64,000 nucleotides of DNA. Source: Strigamia acuminata. Taxonomy: Eukaryota; Arthropoda; Chilopoda; Geophilomorpha; Linotaeniidae. The DNA is taken from contig OX442319.1 of NCBI GenBank assembly GCA_949358305.1, forward strand, positions 7,874,001 to 7,938,000, written 5' to 3'. The translations under genes were made by a program, and so were the position numbers. Every line of letters starts with the position of its first letter. Within the stretch, counting starts at the first letter, position 1. The notes below the pieces were generated by a model, which searched no databases, was not told the DNA's origin, and saw only the letters and a program-made list of their open reading frames with translations. This document shows positions 18,495 through 28,600 of the stretch, piece after piece.

Positions 18495-21400
18495 CTACTC
18501 CTTTCCTACGACCTTTCCGTCTTTTATAAACGGATTACTTCCACGGGGCCGCAGGTGATGAGTCGAGACAGGTACGATATTTTTTGTTGTTTTTTGTGTC
18601 TGTACCTCCTCATTATTGTTTTCTTTTTTATCCGTGTTTTTTGTGTTTGTTTCAGGAGTTTCTCCTGTTTCCCCCCCGACCAAAATTGGATCCGGAACGG
18701 ATTCAACTATCTCGTTTACCGGTGGTGAAGGGGCGTCGAAATACTCCTCGTTGTCACTTGGCGGTGCTTTTTCCGACTCGCCAGCGAACATATCGACGAT
18801 TTGGCCGTCAGTTTTTGACTTGACTTGGCCCTTGGCCCACATTTCTTGCGGGAATTCCGGAATGTACGGAGTTAACTCTCGTACCTGGATCGATTTGTGC
18901 TCGGTATTGTCCTCGAGCTTACGTAATTTATACGCGTTACCGCCATGCTTGCCGATGATCACATACGGACCGTCTCTTTTGTCGGCCAAGCTGGCGGTGA
19001 TTCCTCTCGCTGCATTTGAGAGGATGTGTGTGTCCTTCCACACTAAATCATTAATCTCGAAATTCACGAATTTTCCACCGCTTTTATCTTGTAAAATGCG
19101 GTCGCGCATGTTAAAAATGTGCGCCATCATGTGCTTGTACGTGTTGGAGATGGTTTGCTCCAATTTATACACGTACTCATGTGGTTTCTCGGGGTCCACC
19201 ACATTTACTGACTCTGCCACTCGTGGGTCCCAAGGCACTCGTAGCTCCCGGGCGAAGTTGAGGTAGGCCGGAGAAAAATCTCTCGTCCTCGAGACTGTTG
19301 TTCGTATGCTGAACGCGATCTCCCTCAAGTATTCATCCCACCTATTGTGGATGTCAGTGAATATGCTTAGTGCATATTTAATGTCCCTGTTGAGTCGCTC
19401 AACGGGATTTGTTCTGGGATTGTAGGTCGAAGTATGTGACGCCACAATCCCGAATTTCTCACAAAACTTACCCCAAATTTTCGAGATAAATTGGGGTCCG
19501 TTATCGGATATTATTTTACGTGGAAATCCGTAACGTAACGCCACGTCGTAGATACATTCAACGATTTTTTCTGCTGAAGGTCTAGCGACGGCGTACAACT
19601 CGGGCCAACGAGTCGCCACGTCCATTATAACGATAATGTACGCATTTTTATTTCCCGTAACGGGTTTTGGGCCCATCACATCGACACTTAAACAATCAAA
19701 AGGCGCGTAAGGCCCTAAGAAAATAGTTTCGAATGGTGATTTACTCCTCGGCTTGCACGCTTGACATCGCTGACATTGGTGGACAAAAAGAGCAATATCT
19801 TTTTTCATCCCTGTCCAGTGAAAAAGCTGTGTAGCACGATAGAGTGTTCTGCTTACTCCCGCATGGCTCGCAAGCGGGTGCCCGTGTAACAACCACAGCA
19901 CGCGACCGATTAAGGAAGCAGGTATTACTACCTTTACTGCGGTGTCCGATTCACTCAAGTCATCTTGGTGATTTGGGTGATGTTTCACCAAAAGGCCGTC
20001 ATCCAATAGGTAATCTATGGATTCGTGTGCATAACGACGCTTCTGCCTTCTGGTTAAGTTGGGCGGATATTTTCCTGTCAGTACGAATCTAGCTCTGTCC
20101 TGACATTTTTTGTCTAATTTTTGTTGCACAATTATTTCCTCCCTTGTCGGGGGATTGCTTCGCATTTGCCTGCCGACATGAGCGTGGAAGGCGCTTAGAA
20201 GCGGGTCATTTATTCTCCGCTCTAGCTTAAATTCCTTCTTTGCATTTGGGTGATTGTCAGCAGCTGGTTGGTATAACCGCGTCCAGAATCCACAGAATTT
20301 TACATCTGCTGGAGACGCGGTGGGAATTTCATTTATCTTCCTTAAATCCCAACGGTGACAACTCGTCGGGCAGTAAATGATGCGGGAATCATCCTCGCCA
20401 TCATCGTCAGCGTCGATAGGATCTGACACTGGTGCCCTTGATAGAGCGTCAGCCACGACGTTATATTTGCCGGGCTTGTATTGAATGGTCAAGTCACATG
20501 CCATCAGTTCTAACTGCCATCTGGCTAGTCGACCGGCTGGCTCCTTTAATTTCATCAGCCATTGTAACGCTTGATGATCTGTGTGGACTACAAATTTGGT
20601 ATATTCGAGATAATCTCTGAATTTCCTTATAGCCCACACAACTGCCAAACACTCCAACTCTGTGGCGTTGTAATTTTTTTCAGCGCCTTGGAGTTTGCGA
20701 CTTATAAACATGCACGGCAGGTCTTGTTCGACTCCGTCGCGCACGTGAGTTTGGAGCAACGCGGCTCCTAACCCAACTCTGCTGGCGTCCGTATGTAATA
20801 TGAACGGCCGGTTTAAGTCGGGTAGAGGCATTACGCCGACTTCCGTCAGCATCCTCTTTATCGCATTAAATGCGATGTTGCACTCATTTGACCATACAAA
20901 TTCGTTTTCATTCTTCAGGAGGTCGGTAACTGGGGCTGCCACTTCAGCTAGACCCGGTAGCAACCTGCCGAAGAAGTTTATCATTCCCATAAACCGTTGG
21001 ACACCTTTAACGTCCTCGGGTGGTGGGAAACGATTAATCGCATCGATTTTTTCGGGGCCAATAGCTAAACCGTTGACTCCAATGCGATAACCCAGGAAGG
21101 CAAGCTCCTTTCGGCAGAACTTGCTCTTGCCCGGATGAACGTGTAACCCAGCTTTCGCCAGCCGGGTGAGCACTTGGTCGATGTGCTCAATGTGCTCTTC
21201 GAATGTTTTAGAGGCAATAACTATGTCATCTAGGTATGCCCACACGAACTGATGCAGGATATCACCCAATACGCTTTCGATTAGTCTCTGAAAGGTACTG
21301 GGAGCATTCACTAAACCAAACGGCATGACGTTGAACATCAACCGTCCAATTGGCGAGTAAAATGCTGTTTTTAGCTTATCCTCTGGCCTCATCTCAACTT

Positions 21401-22565
21401 GCCAGTATCCCTTCGACAGATCCATCGTCGTAACCCAAGAAAAGGGGCTAAGCTCTCTCAAAATGGATTCGATAGACGGCATCTGTATGGGATCTATCTC
21501 TGTCACCGCGTTTAATGGGCGGTAATCAATGCATAGGCGTGGGTCCGAGCCCGGGCGCATCACGAGCACAACTCGCGTCGCGTATTCTCCCTGGGCCTCG
21601 GAGACAATGCCACTGTCTAGCATTTCTTGGCACATTTTTTGCACTATTTCACGTTTTTGCGGATTCATTCCCTTATACGCAACTCGTATAGGTTTATTAT
21701 CCGTCAATTTAATCTCGTGAATAGCCCTATTCGTTCGGCCCGGTTTTTTCGACAGGATCCCCTCATATTTAAGTAGGACCCTTCGTAGGGCTGCCGCTTC
21801 GTTTAATTCTAAAGCGGCGTCGGCGACAAGCGTTTCCACTACATTGTCCCGTTGCAATTCTGCTACGAATGCTTTAAAATTGTAGTCTTGAACGAATTTC
21901 TTTAGGCCTTTCTCCCACTGTGTCTTGTCGGCCGCTTCTTTGATAAGAGCTGGTGGCACGACAATTGCGGGTCTTTCTCTATCATTTCTGATATAATTCC
22001 AAGATTTCGTTATTGGATTTGGTTGTATTTCCATTGACGCCATGAGGTCTAAGCCCAACAGAAAAATTCTGTCGCACGTGGGCAGGACCAGGAAAGGGTG
22101 CTGTTCTACCCCTCCGAGCCACTCCATGGTCAATAATATAACTCCTTTTGGACGCGCCATTCCGTTGGCGGTTTTTAGACGTACATTTTTATTAACGCCT
22201 TTTATCTTATCGGTGAGACCCAATGATGCTACTATGTCTTCGGAAACGAACGAGCGATCTGCTCCCGAGTCTAGCAGTCCCATAATTTTTTCGCGTTCTA
22301 TTGTCATGGGCAGCATACATAGGCGGCTGGTATATTCGACCGCCACGTTGCACATGAAAACACGAAATTCTTCTGTGTCTTCGACTACTTGAGGTAATTC
22401 TTCAAGCAGTAGGTTTGGTTCTTCCGCCTCAGCCTCAGCGTTTGCGGTAATTACCTGCAAAGCGTTGTTGGCCCTGTCTTGGATCTGGGCGTTAGCTATG
22501 TCACTACCCATTTCTTTGACTGGTGGCGGTTTATCGAACCCTTTGTTAAACCCCTTCTTCTTCAT
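18495..22565 (-). CDS. Ty3/gypsy pol polyprotein (1356 aa from its first ATG)
   Basis: Encodes protease, reverse transcriptase, RNase H and integrase, which copy the element RNA and insert the DNA. In order: protease with LLDSGAD (D99); RT with YLDD near residue 442; RNase H starting near HTDAS (about 590) with a later HTDHQAL motif; integrase with an HHCC finger (about 893-935), catalytic D near 961 and 1021 and E near 1056 (34 residues between the last two); then a GPY/F module with DGPYVII; and a low-complexity acidic tail. Pol lies in the -1 frame relative to gag and stays open upstream of its first ATG, through the gag stop, to two slippery heptamers (22616-22634). It is therefore probably made as a Gag-Pol fusion and not from the ATG at 22565. 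No break is seen. Confidence 0.95.
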   Translation of the reverse strand: MKKKGFNKGFDKPPPVKEMGSDIANAQIQDRANNALQVITANAEAEAEEPNLLLEELPQVVEDTEEFRVFMCNVAVEYTSRLCMLPMTIEREKIMGLLDSGADRSFVSEDIVASLGLTDKIKGVNKNVRLKTANGMARPKGVILLTMEWLGGVEQHPFLVLPTCDRIFLLGLDLMASMEIQPNPITKSWNYIRNDRERPAIVVPPALIKEAADKTQWEKGLKKFVQDYNFKAFVAELQRDNVVETLVADAALELNEAAALRRVLLKYEGILSKKPGRTNRAIHEIKLTDNKPIRVAYKGMNPQKREIVQKMCQEMLDSGIVSEAQGEYATRVVLVMRPGSDPRLCIDYRPLNAVTEIDPIQMPSIESILRELSPFSWVTTMDLSKGYWQVEMRPEDKLKTAFYSPIGRLMFNVMPFGLVNAPSTFQRLIESVLGDILHQFVWAYLDDIVIASKTFEEHIEHIDQVLTRLAKAGLHVHPGKSKFCRKELAFLGYRIGVNGLAIGPEKIDAINRFPPPEDVKGVQRFMGMINFFGRLLPGLAEVAAPVTDLLKNENEFVWSNECNIAFNAIKRMLTEVGVMPLPDLNRPFILHTDASRVGLGAALLQTHVRDGVEQDLPCMFISRKLQGAEKNYNATELECLAVVWAIRKFRDYLEYTKFVVHTDHQALQWLMKLKEPAGRLARWQLELMACDLTIQYKPGKYNVVADALSRAPVSDPIDADDDGEDDSRIIYCPTSCHRWDLRKINEIPTASPADVKFCGFWTRLYQPAADNHPNAKKEFKLERRINDPLLSAFHAHVGRQMRSNPPTREEIIVQQKLDKKCQDRARFVLTGKYPPNLTRRQKRRYAHESIDYLLDDGLLVKHHPNHQDDLSESDTAVKVVIPASLIGRVLWLLHGHPLASHAGVSRTLYRATQLFHWTGMKKDIALFVHQCQRCQACKPRSKSPFETIFLGPYAPFDCLSVDVMGPKPVTGNKNAYIIVIMDVATRWPELYAVARPSAEKIVECIYDVALRYGFPRKIISDNGPQFISKIWGKFCEKFGIVASHTSTYNPRTNPVERLNRDIKYALSIFTDIHNRWDEYLREIAFSIRTTVSRTRDFSPAYLNFARELRVPWDPRVAESVNVVDPEKPHEYVYKLEQTISNTYKHMMAHIFNMRDRILQDKSGGKFVNFEINDLVWKDTHILSNAARGITASLADKRDGPYVIIGKHGGNAYKLRKLEDNTEHKSIQVRELTPYIPEFPQEMWAKGQVKSKTDGQIVDMFAGESEKAPPSDNEEYFDAPSPPVNEIVESVPDPILVGGETGETPETNTKNTDKKENNNEEVQTQKTTKNIVPVSTHHLRPRGSNPFIKDGKVVGKE

Positions 22566-22615
22566 GAATGGCGCAGACGGTCGAGAAGTTATTTCTTCGC
22601 CGCCTGCGCTGACTC

Positions 22616-22634
22616 GTTTTTTGACTCGTTTTTT
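22616..22634 (-). promoter_or_regulatory. Tandem slippery heptamers for -1 frameshifting
   Basis: Read on the minus strand, A_AAA_AAC occurs at 22634-22628 and again at 22622-22616, each in the zero phase of gag. The -1 frame is open from both sites into pol. A_AAA_AAC is a known efficient -1 slippery sequence in retroviruses. Gag ends at 22589, shortly downstream. Confidence 0.8.
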
Positions 22635-24007
22635 GCCATGGCGAGTTTAATCTCTGCCATCTGCTTCATTATCGCGTCAAACTTAGCGTCTTCTTTCGCT
22701 GTTCTTGGGCACTCATTGGAATAGTGACCCGGTTGGTTACACTTAAAACAACGAATATTTGATTTGTCTCTTGGGGCTTCAATCGATTTCTTTTTTTCAG
22801 GGTCTACTTTCGACGGTGGCGTGTAATTTTTTCGAAAATACTTCGGAATTCGGCCGGCATTTGGTTTTAACCTGGCGCGAAATTCTTCTACCGCTCTATC
22901 TCGATGGATGAGATGTACTAGCGGTCCTTCCTCATCGCAACCCGTTGATAAGGTATCGCGATAGCTTCGTATTTCTTCGTCCGTCGAATAATCGTCTTTT
23001 TCTTCTTTTTCGTCTGATTTTCCGACATTTTGTTCGGCTTCCTCCCCCTCCTTGACCTCCTCCAGTGTCGCTTGCATGGCTGACGCTGTCGGTGCCTTTT
23101 TAGGGGCGGCCAATGGGTTGGAAGGCAGCGTGGATGTCAGTTTATTTTTTATTTGTAAACCAACGCTAGCTTCTGCCAGCTCCATTATACCGCTAAGATA
23201 TTCAGTAGGGCGCATGATTTTGTCTGTCGCCCCATATCTTTCCGCACTCAACTTGAGACGTTTAGCGGTTGCTGCTTTCTCCGCTTCTGGTAAAGCGGAA
23301 TAATATCTCTTCTCGATATCTATCGTGTTCTCGAACAGGAAGGCGCTCATTTCTTCGTAGCTGCCTCCTGTCGGTGCCCTTTCTTCAAGTAGCACCCGTT
23401 GCGAGTATTCCGACAAACCGCCGAGAAAGAAAAGGTTGAATCCCGTGGCATGAAATTCCATCGGGGCCTTTTCGAACAACAATCTGGCGCGAATGTCGTA
23501 ATCCATTATGGTTTCACCAGGCATCTGGCGAAGACCTCGCATCTTTCGGCTCACCTCTTCGGGTGTCTCGCCGTAGCGCAGGTCGAATCTCATTAAAAAG
23601 TCGTCCCAATTGACGCCTTTCAATCCTTGGTACCACTCACGTGCCGAGCCTGTCATTAGCTCGACAATACCGTGGGTGAGCATGTCTCCTACGGTGGCTT
23701 TAGTGGCAGTCTTAATCCGAATTACTTCGTCAAGGAAGCGATCTCCCGCTTTCCATGACCCGTCGAAACGGTTCTGAATATAAAATTGCCACCTAATATT
23801 CCCGGTAACACTCATGGTGTCACGTCGGGAGACAGCGTATTTTTTCTTTACGCGGTCACCAGTGTTACGATTACGATCATTTCGTTTGCTCAGATCGATT
23901 CCTTCGGCTTTTAACGAGCCAAGCAGGGCTCTTCCAAGCTCTCCCATCGTATACTGCCGACCCGTCGAATCGGTAAACGCGCTTTGTCGGGGAAGGTCCT
24001 GAAACTC

Positions 24008-24012
24008 CTCCC
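24008..24012. repeat. Target-site duplication CTCCC of copia element 1
   Basis: CTCCC at 24008-24012 recurs at 31033-31037 on the other side of the element. Five bases is the usual duplication length for Ty1/copia. It defines the element ends as 24013 and 31032. Confidence 0.9.
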
Positions 24013-24489
24013 TATTGAGTTGTGGTGGAAATATTGTGTGTTTGGTTGTTTGTCGCCATATTGTATAGTTTGTGAATATTTACATTACACACTTTCCGGA
24101 TATGTGTAATGAATGTGCTGCTATTTAATGTCTCGATGTCGCGTTCAATCGATCTCGATTTTTATTAATGCTGGTTCTGTACCGCGGTTGAACGTTTCCA
24201 TTTAGCAGCATGCGCTGATAACATCGTCTGCTCAAAAGAGCGAGTCCTGTATTGTTATTATTGCTTAGTTATCGATTATGAATGTCATTGCTTTTATTTT
24301 ATAATGTAAAGGACAAATCATTGAAATCCAACAATGATTTATCCTATTTTTCCGAGTGCAGTTGTTAGCCTCGAAGCGTGTACACTTTTATGTGATATTA
24401 AACATGGCGCACGCATGTCGGTGTCGCGCACCTGTTTAGACACTCGTCAACTCCTTTCTAACCGATGTTTTGGCCAGGAAATCGCTTTA
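24013..24489 (+). repeat. Copia 1, 5' LTR (477 bp)
   Basis: Direct repeat of 30556-31032, bounded by the CTCCC duplication outside and by the primer site inside. The termini are TA and TA. Many ORF tracts inside are chance. Confidence 0.93.
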
Positions 24490-24491
24490 TA

Positions 24492-24510
24492 TGGTAGCAG
24501 AGGATGGTTC
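24492..24510 (+). promoter_or_regulatory. Copia 1 primer-binding site (initiator tRNA-Met type)
   Basis: TGGTAGCAGAGGATGGTTC. The first 11 bases complement the 3' end of animal initiator tRNA-Met (CTCTGCTACCA), as far as I remember that tRNA. The same 19 bases start the leader of copia 2. Confidence 0.7.
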
Positions 24511-25361
24511 TCGACGGCCTGACCAGTTTGTAAAGGATTTCCGACCTTTTTGGACGCGAGACGAAGCCAAGACGTCGCCCGACTTCGCCGCAAACGCGAA
24601 CCGACCGACGCAGACGGATTTTCTTCGCCAAATCGATTGGAAACGATCGGCAACGTGTGCGGACATTACTACGGACATTTTAGTGTGTAAGCAGCTTTAT
24701 TTCGAAATTTTTCTGTGCGAAATAAGCACTTTTTCCGACGTCGTTGTGAAATTCTCCTGCGGCGGCCATTTTGGATTCGGCCGTGAAGCGAATCGCAGCC
24801 CAGACGTGCACCTGAACCGATACACGCCAACACGACGTTATTTTGCCGAGGCAATCAGTATTGCCAGCGAGACGACGCCCATTCACGTCGACACGACGGA
24901 GTTTCGACGCAAAACGACCGATATTTGTCGTAGGATCGTCGAGGACGAAGATTTGTTCTGTGGCGACCATTTTGATCGTTTTTCATCGCCATCGACGGTG
25001 AATATTCGTTTTGGAGCTGTGTTTACGTGTAAGTCCACGTACACAGCCATATTTAGCACGAAGAGCCGTGATTTACACCCGACGTGGAATTACGAAGGCG
25101 CGGACGTGCGCAACGACGATTTCAAGAGGAAACCCTGGTTTTGCACGCAGGGTGCACCAGTTGAGAGGGTTTCTCCTCACATTAGCACCCCGGCGTGCGT
25201 GTGAGTTAATTCGACACGTGAAGCCGACGTTGAACACACCGTGGGAACCGATTACGGCGCAAGGATCCCGTAATTGGCCAACTTCACATCTAGACTGTTT
25301 TGATTTATTTGCATACTTTCGTGAAACTCTGTATAGTTTTAAGTTTTTGTTGTTGGTCCCT

Positions 25362-25477
25362 TGTTAGATTCGGTGCTACCCTACGTCCAGTCGGGCACGT
25401 AGCACTGTATTCTTGGCTGGGCTTATCCAGGGCCCCCAACCATCCCGCGACCCCAGGAGGTCGGACGGAAGAGTTGG
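25362..25477 (+). ncRNA. Conserved structured leader element, copia 1
   Basis: Three pairing units. Stem 1: GTGCTAC (25373-25379) with GTAGCAC (25399-25405), enclosing GTCC/GGGC (25385-25388, 25393-25396). Stem 2: CTGG/CCAG (25417-25420, 25427-25430). Stem 3: CCAAC/GTTGG (25436-25440, 25473-25477) enclosing a hairpin CGACC/GGTCG (25448-25463). The copia 2 leader can form the same units with different bases, next to shared blocks TTAGATTCG, TGTATTC and CCCGCG-CCCCAGG-GGTC. It lies about 210 bases before the start codon. Function unknown. Confidence 0.6.
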
Positions 25478-25690
25478 TGGATTGCCAGTCAAGGTTTTCC
25501 AATCTCACTTATTGAGATTCCCCGGGTTGAAACTGTATTTTCGCCTTCCTTTTTGGTTTTTGGGACTAGAGACAATTGTGCATTGTGTGATTAAGTGCTC
25601 CTGTGAAGTGTGTGTGCGGAATAAATTCCGAAATTGTGTTCTTTCTGTGCATAACCAATTATTATTGTGCATTTTCCTGGTGTCGTCGTG

Positions 25691-28600
25691 ATGGCTTCAA
25701 AGCACGACGATTACAAGGATATTAAAAAGCTCGATGGCACGAACTATGCCACCTGGTCCGTGCAGGTCCAGTTATTGCTCAAATACAACGGCGTTTGGGG
25801 ACATGTTAGTGGCTCTGAGCCACCACTGGCTGCAACAGCCACTGCAAAAGAGAAGCGAGAGTTTAACGCTCGAGAGGACAAGGCAATGTCCACTATCTGC
25901 ATGAGTTGCGCTGAGCCGCAGCAAGTGATAGCTGTTGCCTGCCCCACCGCTGCGAAAGTTTGGGAAGCCCTAAAGGACGCTTATCAACCGACGACGAGGG
26001 CACGTCGTGCTCGGTTGCGACGTGAATTCCTCAACATGAAACTTCGAGATAATGAGGAAATGCTAGTTTTCACCGGGCGGGTCGACCGCAAAATCGTCGA
26101 ACTGAAGGACGTTAAAATTGAGGTCACCGATGAATTCCAGGCATTCCAATATTTAGATCTTCTGCCCCCACAATACGAGGCTGTGAAACAGACCGCGTAT
26201 CACTGGTCGGATACGGAATTCACAGCGAAAAACGTTAAAGAACGTTTACTTGGCGAGTACAATCGCCTTTATGAACAGACCAATGAATTTGGCGTCCCAC
26301 CTGTATTGGCAGACAATACTACCGCTTTCTATACTAAAGGGAAATGGAAACCTCGTGGAAAAACCCCAAATTCCCCCGGAACTTCGCGTGGAACATGTTT
26401 TACTTGCGGTGGGTCGGGACACTTCGCCAGGGAGTGCCCATCGCCGCCGAAACAGCAAGGGACTTTCCCCGCCAGCGCTGGCTCGCCAGCCCAATTGAAT
26501 CGTGGAGGCACCCGTGGCAAAGGACGAGGCAGAGGGGGTCCACAGAGAGCAAATCTCACACAACTGGACCCCTATACAGATGAGCCCTACACTTTGTATT
26601 CTGCGGTGTCGGAAGAGAAGCCCACAGTGCCCTTATCTCTTGTGTCGCACGGAAACTACGATTCACAGTGGTACGTGGACACGGGAGCGACCGACCACTT
26701 TTCCTTCAACCGGAATTGGTTTTCAAACTTCAAACCGTTGTCTAACTTCAGCGTTCTACAAGGAGAAGGAAAATCGAAGATTGAAGGTGTGGGCAACATC
26801 GTCCTCACTTCGCTCTATGGACAAAGAACGAGGAAAATAACTTTGACGAATGTATTCTTCGCACCGAATTTTCGGAAAAACCTTATTTCGCTCGGGCGCA
26901 CCGATGAGGCTGGGTTGTGCACAATTGTTAAAGATGGGAAGATGAGTATTTTCAAAGATAAAATCGAGGAACCATTGATTTCGGCAGTTCGGACTAGCGA
27001 CAGGCTGTACAAAGTCAACTGCCGGGTCGAGGTTAATTCTGTAAACACAGCTGCATTAACTGCGCAACAGGATACAGCTGCTGTCCTCGATTTAATCAAA
27101 TCATCCGTGAAGGATGAAAAATTTGTACAACCGCTACTAACCATTTTAGATTTTAAGTCAGCTTTACTAAAAAGTTTCTGTAAGCCGGATATGGGAAAAT
27201 CCGCATCTAATTTGAGTACGCAAGTAAGCGAGCCAACCAAAGCGAATGCGCCTGCGGCGATTAATTTACAGAAAACAGTGAATGAGGTTCAGACACCTCC
27301 TGCTATTGTTCCCGAAGCTAATGCGACTGCGAAAGTTAACAAAAGCGGGGATACTGGGATCAAAATGAGAAAGAAAGAAATATCCCAGAGTATGGACACG
27401 TGGCATTCCAGAATGGGCCACCATAATGCTAAAGGCATTATTAAATTAACCGAATCCGAGGACGTTTTTGGGATCAATTTGTCTAACAAAGAATTATCCA
27501 CTTGTGACGCATGTGCCCGTGCTAAGAGCACTAGGGCGAGTTTTCCCCCGATAATTACCATTTCCACTAAGGGAGTATTAGATTTAGTGCACATGGATGT
27601 TTGGGGGGCATCACAAGCTACTTCCTTGGGTGGGGCTAATTTTTACTTTATATTGGTTGATGATTATTCACGTTATATGTGGATCATAACGATGAAGACC
27701 AAAGGGGAAGTTTTGGGCCATTTTAAACGTTGGTTGACGGAAGTCGAAAGAACGACATCACGGAAAGTGAAATGCATTAAAACTGATAATGGAGGAGAAT
27801 TTATTTCGCGGAATTGGGATGATTATGCATCCAAAATTGGTTTGAAATGTATTCGTACGAATACATATAGCCCGGAAATGAATTCTGTTGCAGAACGTGC
27901 AAACCGTACCATTGTCGGTGGCGTCAGAGCTTTAATGTTGGAAAATGATTTCCCCTATCCCCTTTGGGCTGAATTAGCGACGACCATAGTTTACTTAAAG
28001 AACCGATTCCCCCATGAAGGGCTTGGAGGAAAAGTGCCCTATACCGTGTTTTTCGGCAAGAAATTGTCTTTGCGACACATCAGGTGTATTGGGTCGAAGA
28101 CATTTGTACATATCCCGTCCCAGGTCAGAAAGGGCAAACTGGAAGGAAGGGCTTGGGCGGGAGCACTCATTGGATACGCAATATCAACTAGGGGCTACAG
28201 GGTTTGGGATCCTGTACGGAATCAAGTTTTTGCGTCCAAACATGTCCGAATTTTCGAAGACTCATATTGGTATGAGATTGGCAAACGGCTACAACAGCCC
28301 ATCAAGCAACCGCAGGGTGGCCAATTCAAACATTTTGGGGATTCTTCCTCGGACACCGAGGGAGATGATGATGATTCCGTTGCCCCTATCCCTGAAATTG
28401 TTGAGGAAGTGCAAGAGGCACTACCACCTCCTATTCCGCCCCCTGTTGAACCCCCGGTTCCGAAGGAGAAGCCTCCTTTACCCACAACCCCAAAGCCTGT
28501 TTTCAGACCTGAATTGAGGCCGCTTGTAAAACAAGCGATACAACAGCCTGCGATAGAAACTGTTGAAGGTGACTTGGTTGGGGATGCTGGTGCTGGGGAT

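Larger units (their letters stand above)
22589..24012 (-). pseudogene. Gypsy gag, 3' piece (capsid and nucleocapsid)
   Basis: C-terminal part of a long gag, cut off from its beginning by the copia insertion at 24013. It holds a Retrotrans_gag-type capsid (around 23790-23400, with FDGSWKAGDRF and REWYQGL) and one CCHC zinc knuckle, CFKCNQPGHYSNEC (about 22709-22750). It ends in a Lys-rich tail that contains the frameshift sites. An internal ATG at 23947 leaves 452 codons open, which could still be translated. The phase at 24007 matches that of the middle piece at 31033 once one copy of the CTCCC duplication is counted, so the gag was intact when copia landed. The three pieces add up to about 1026 codons, long for a gypsy gag. 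Confidence 0.9.
24490..25690 (+). other. Copia 1, 5' leader with primer site and structured RNA
   Basis: About 1.2 kb before the polyprotein ATG. It starts with a primer site (24492). An open frame runs from the ATG overlapping that site (24491) to 25204, but its protein matches nothing that I know. The last third holds a structured element shared with copia 2 (25362-25477). Confidence 0.8.

Noticed and set aside
24470-25204. 244-codon ORF in the copia 1 LTR and leader
   Set aside because: It starts with TTG, runs through the primer site and resembles no protein; the copia 2 leader has no equivalent.
25667-25690. Copia 1 polyprotein start at 25667
   Set aside because: The codon is GTG. The first ATG in frame is 25691 and the gag homology begins just after it.
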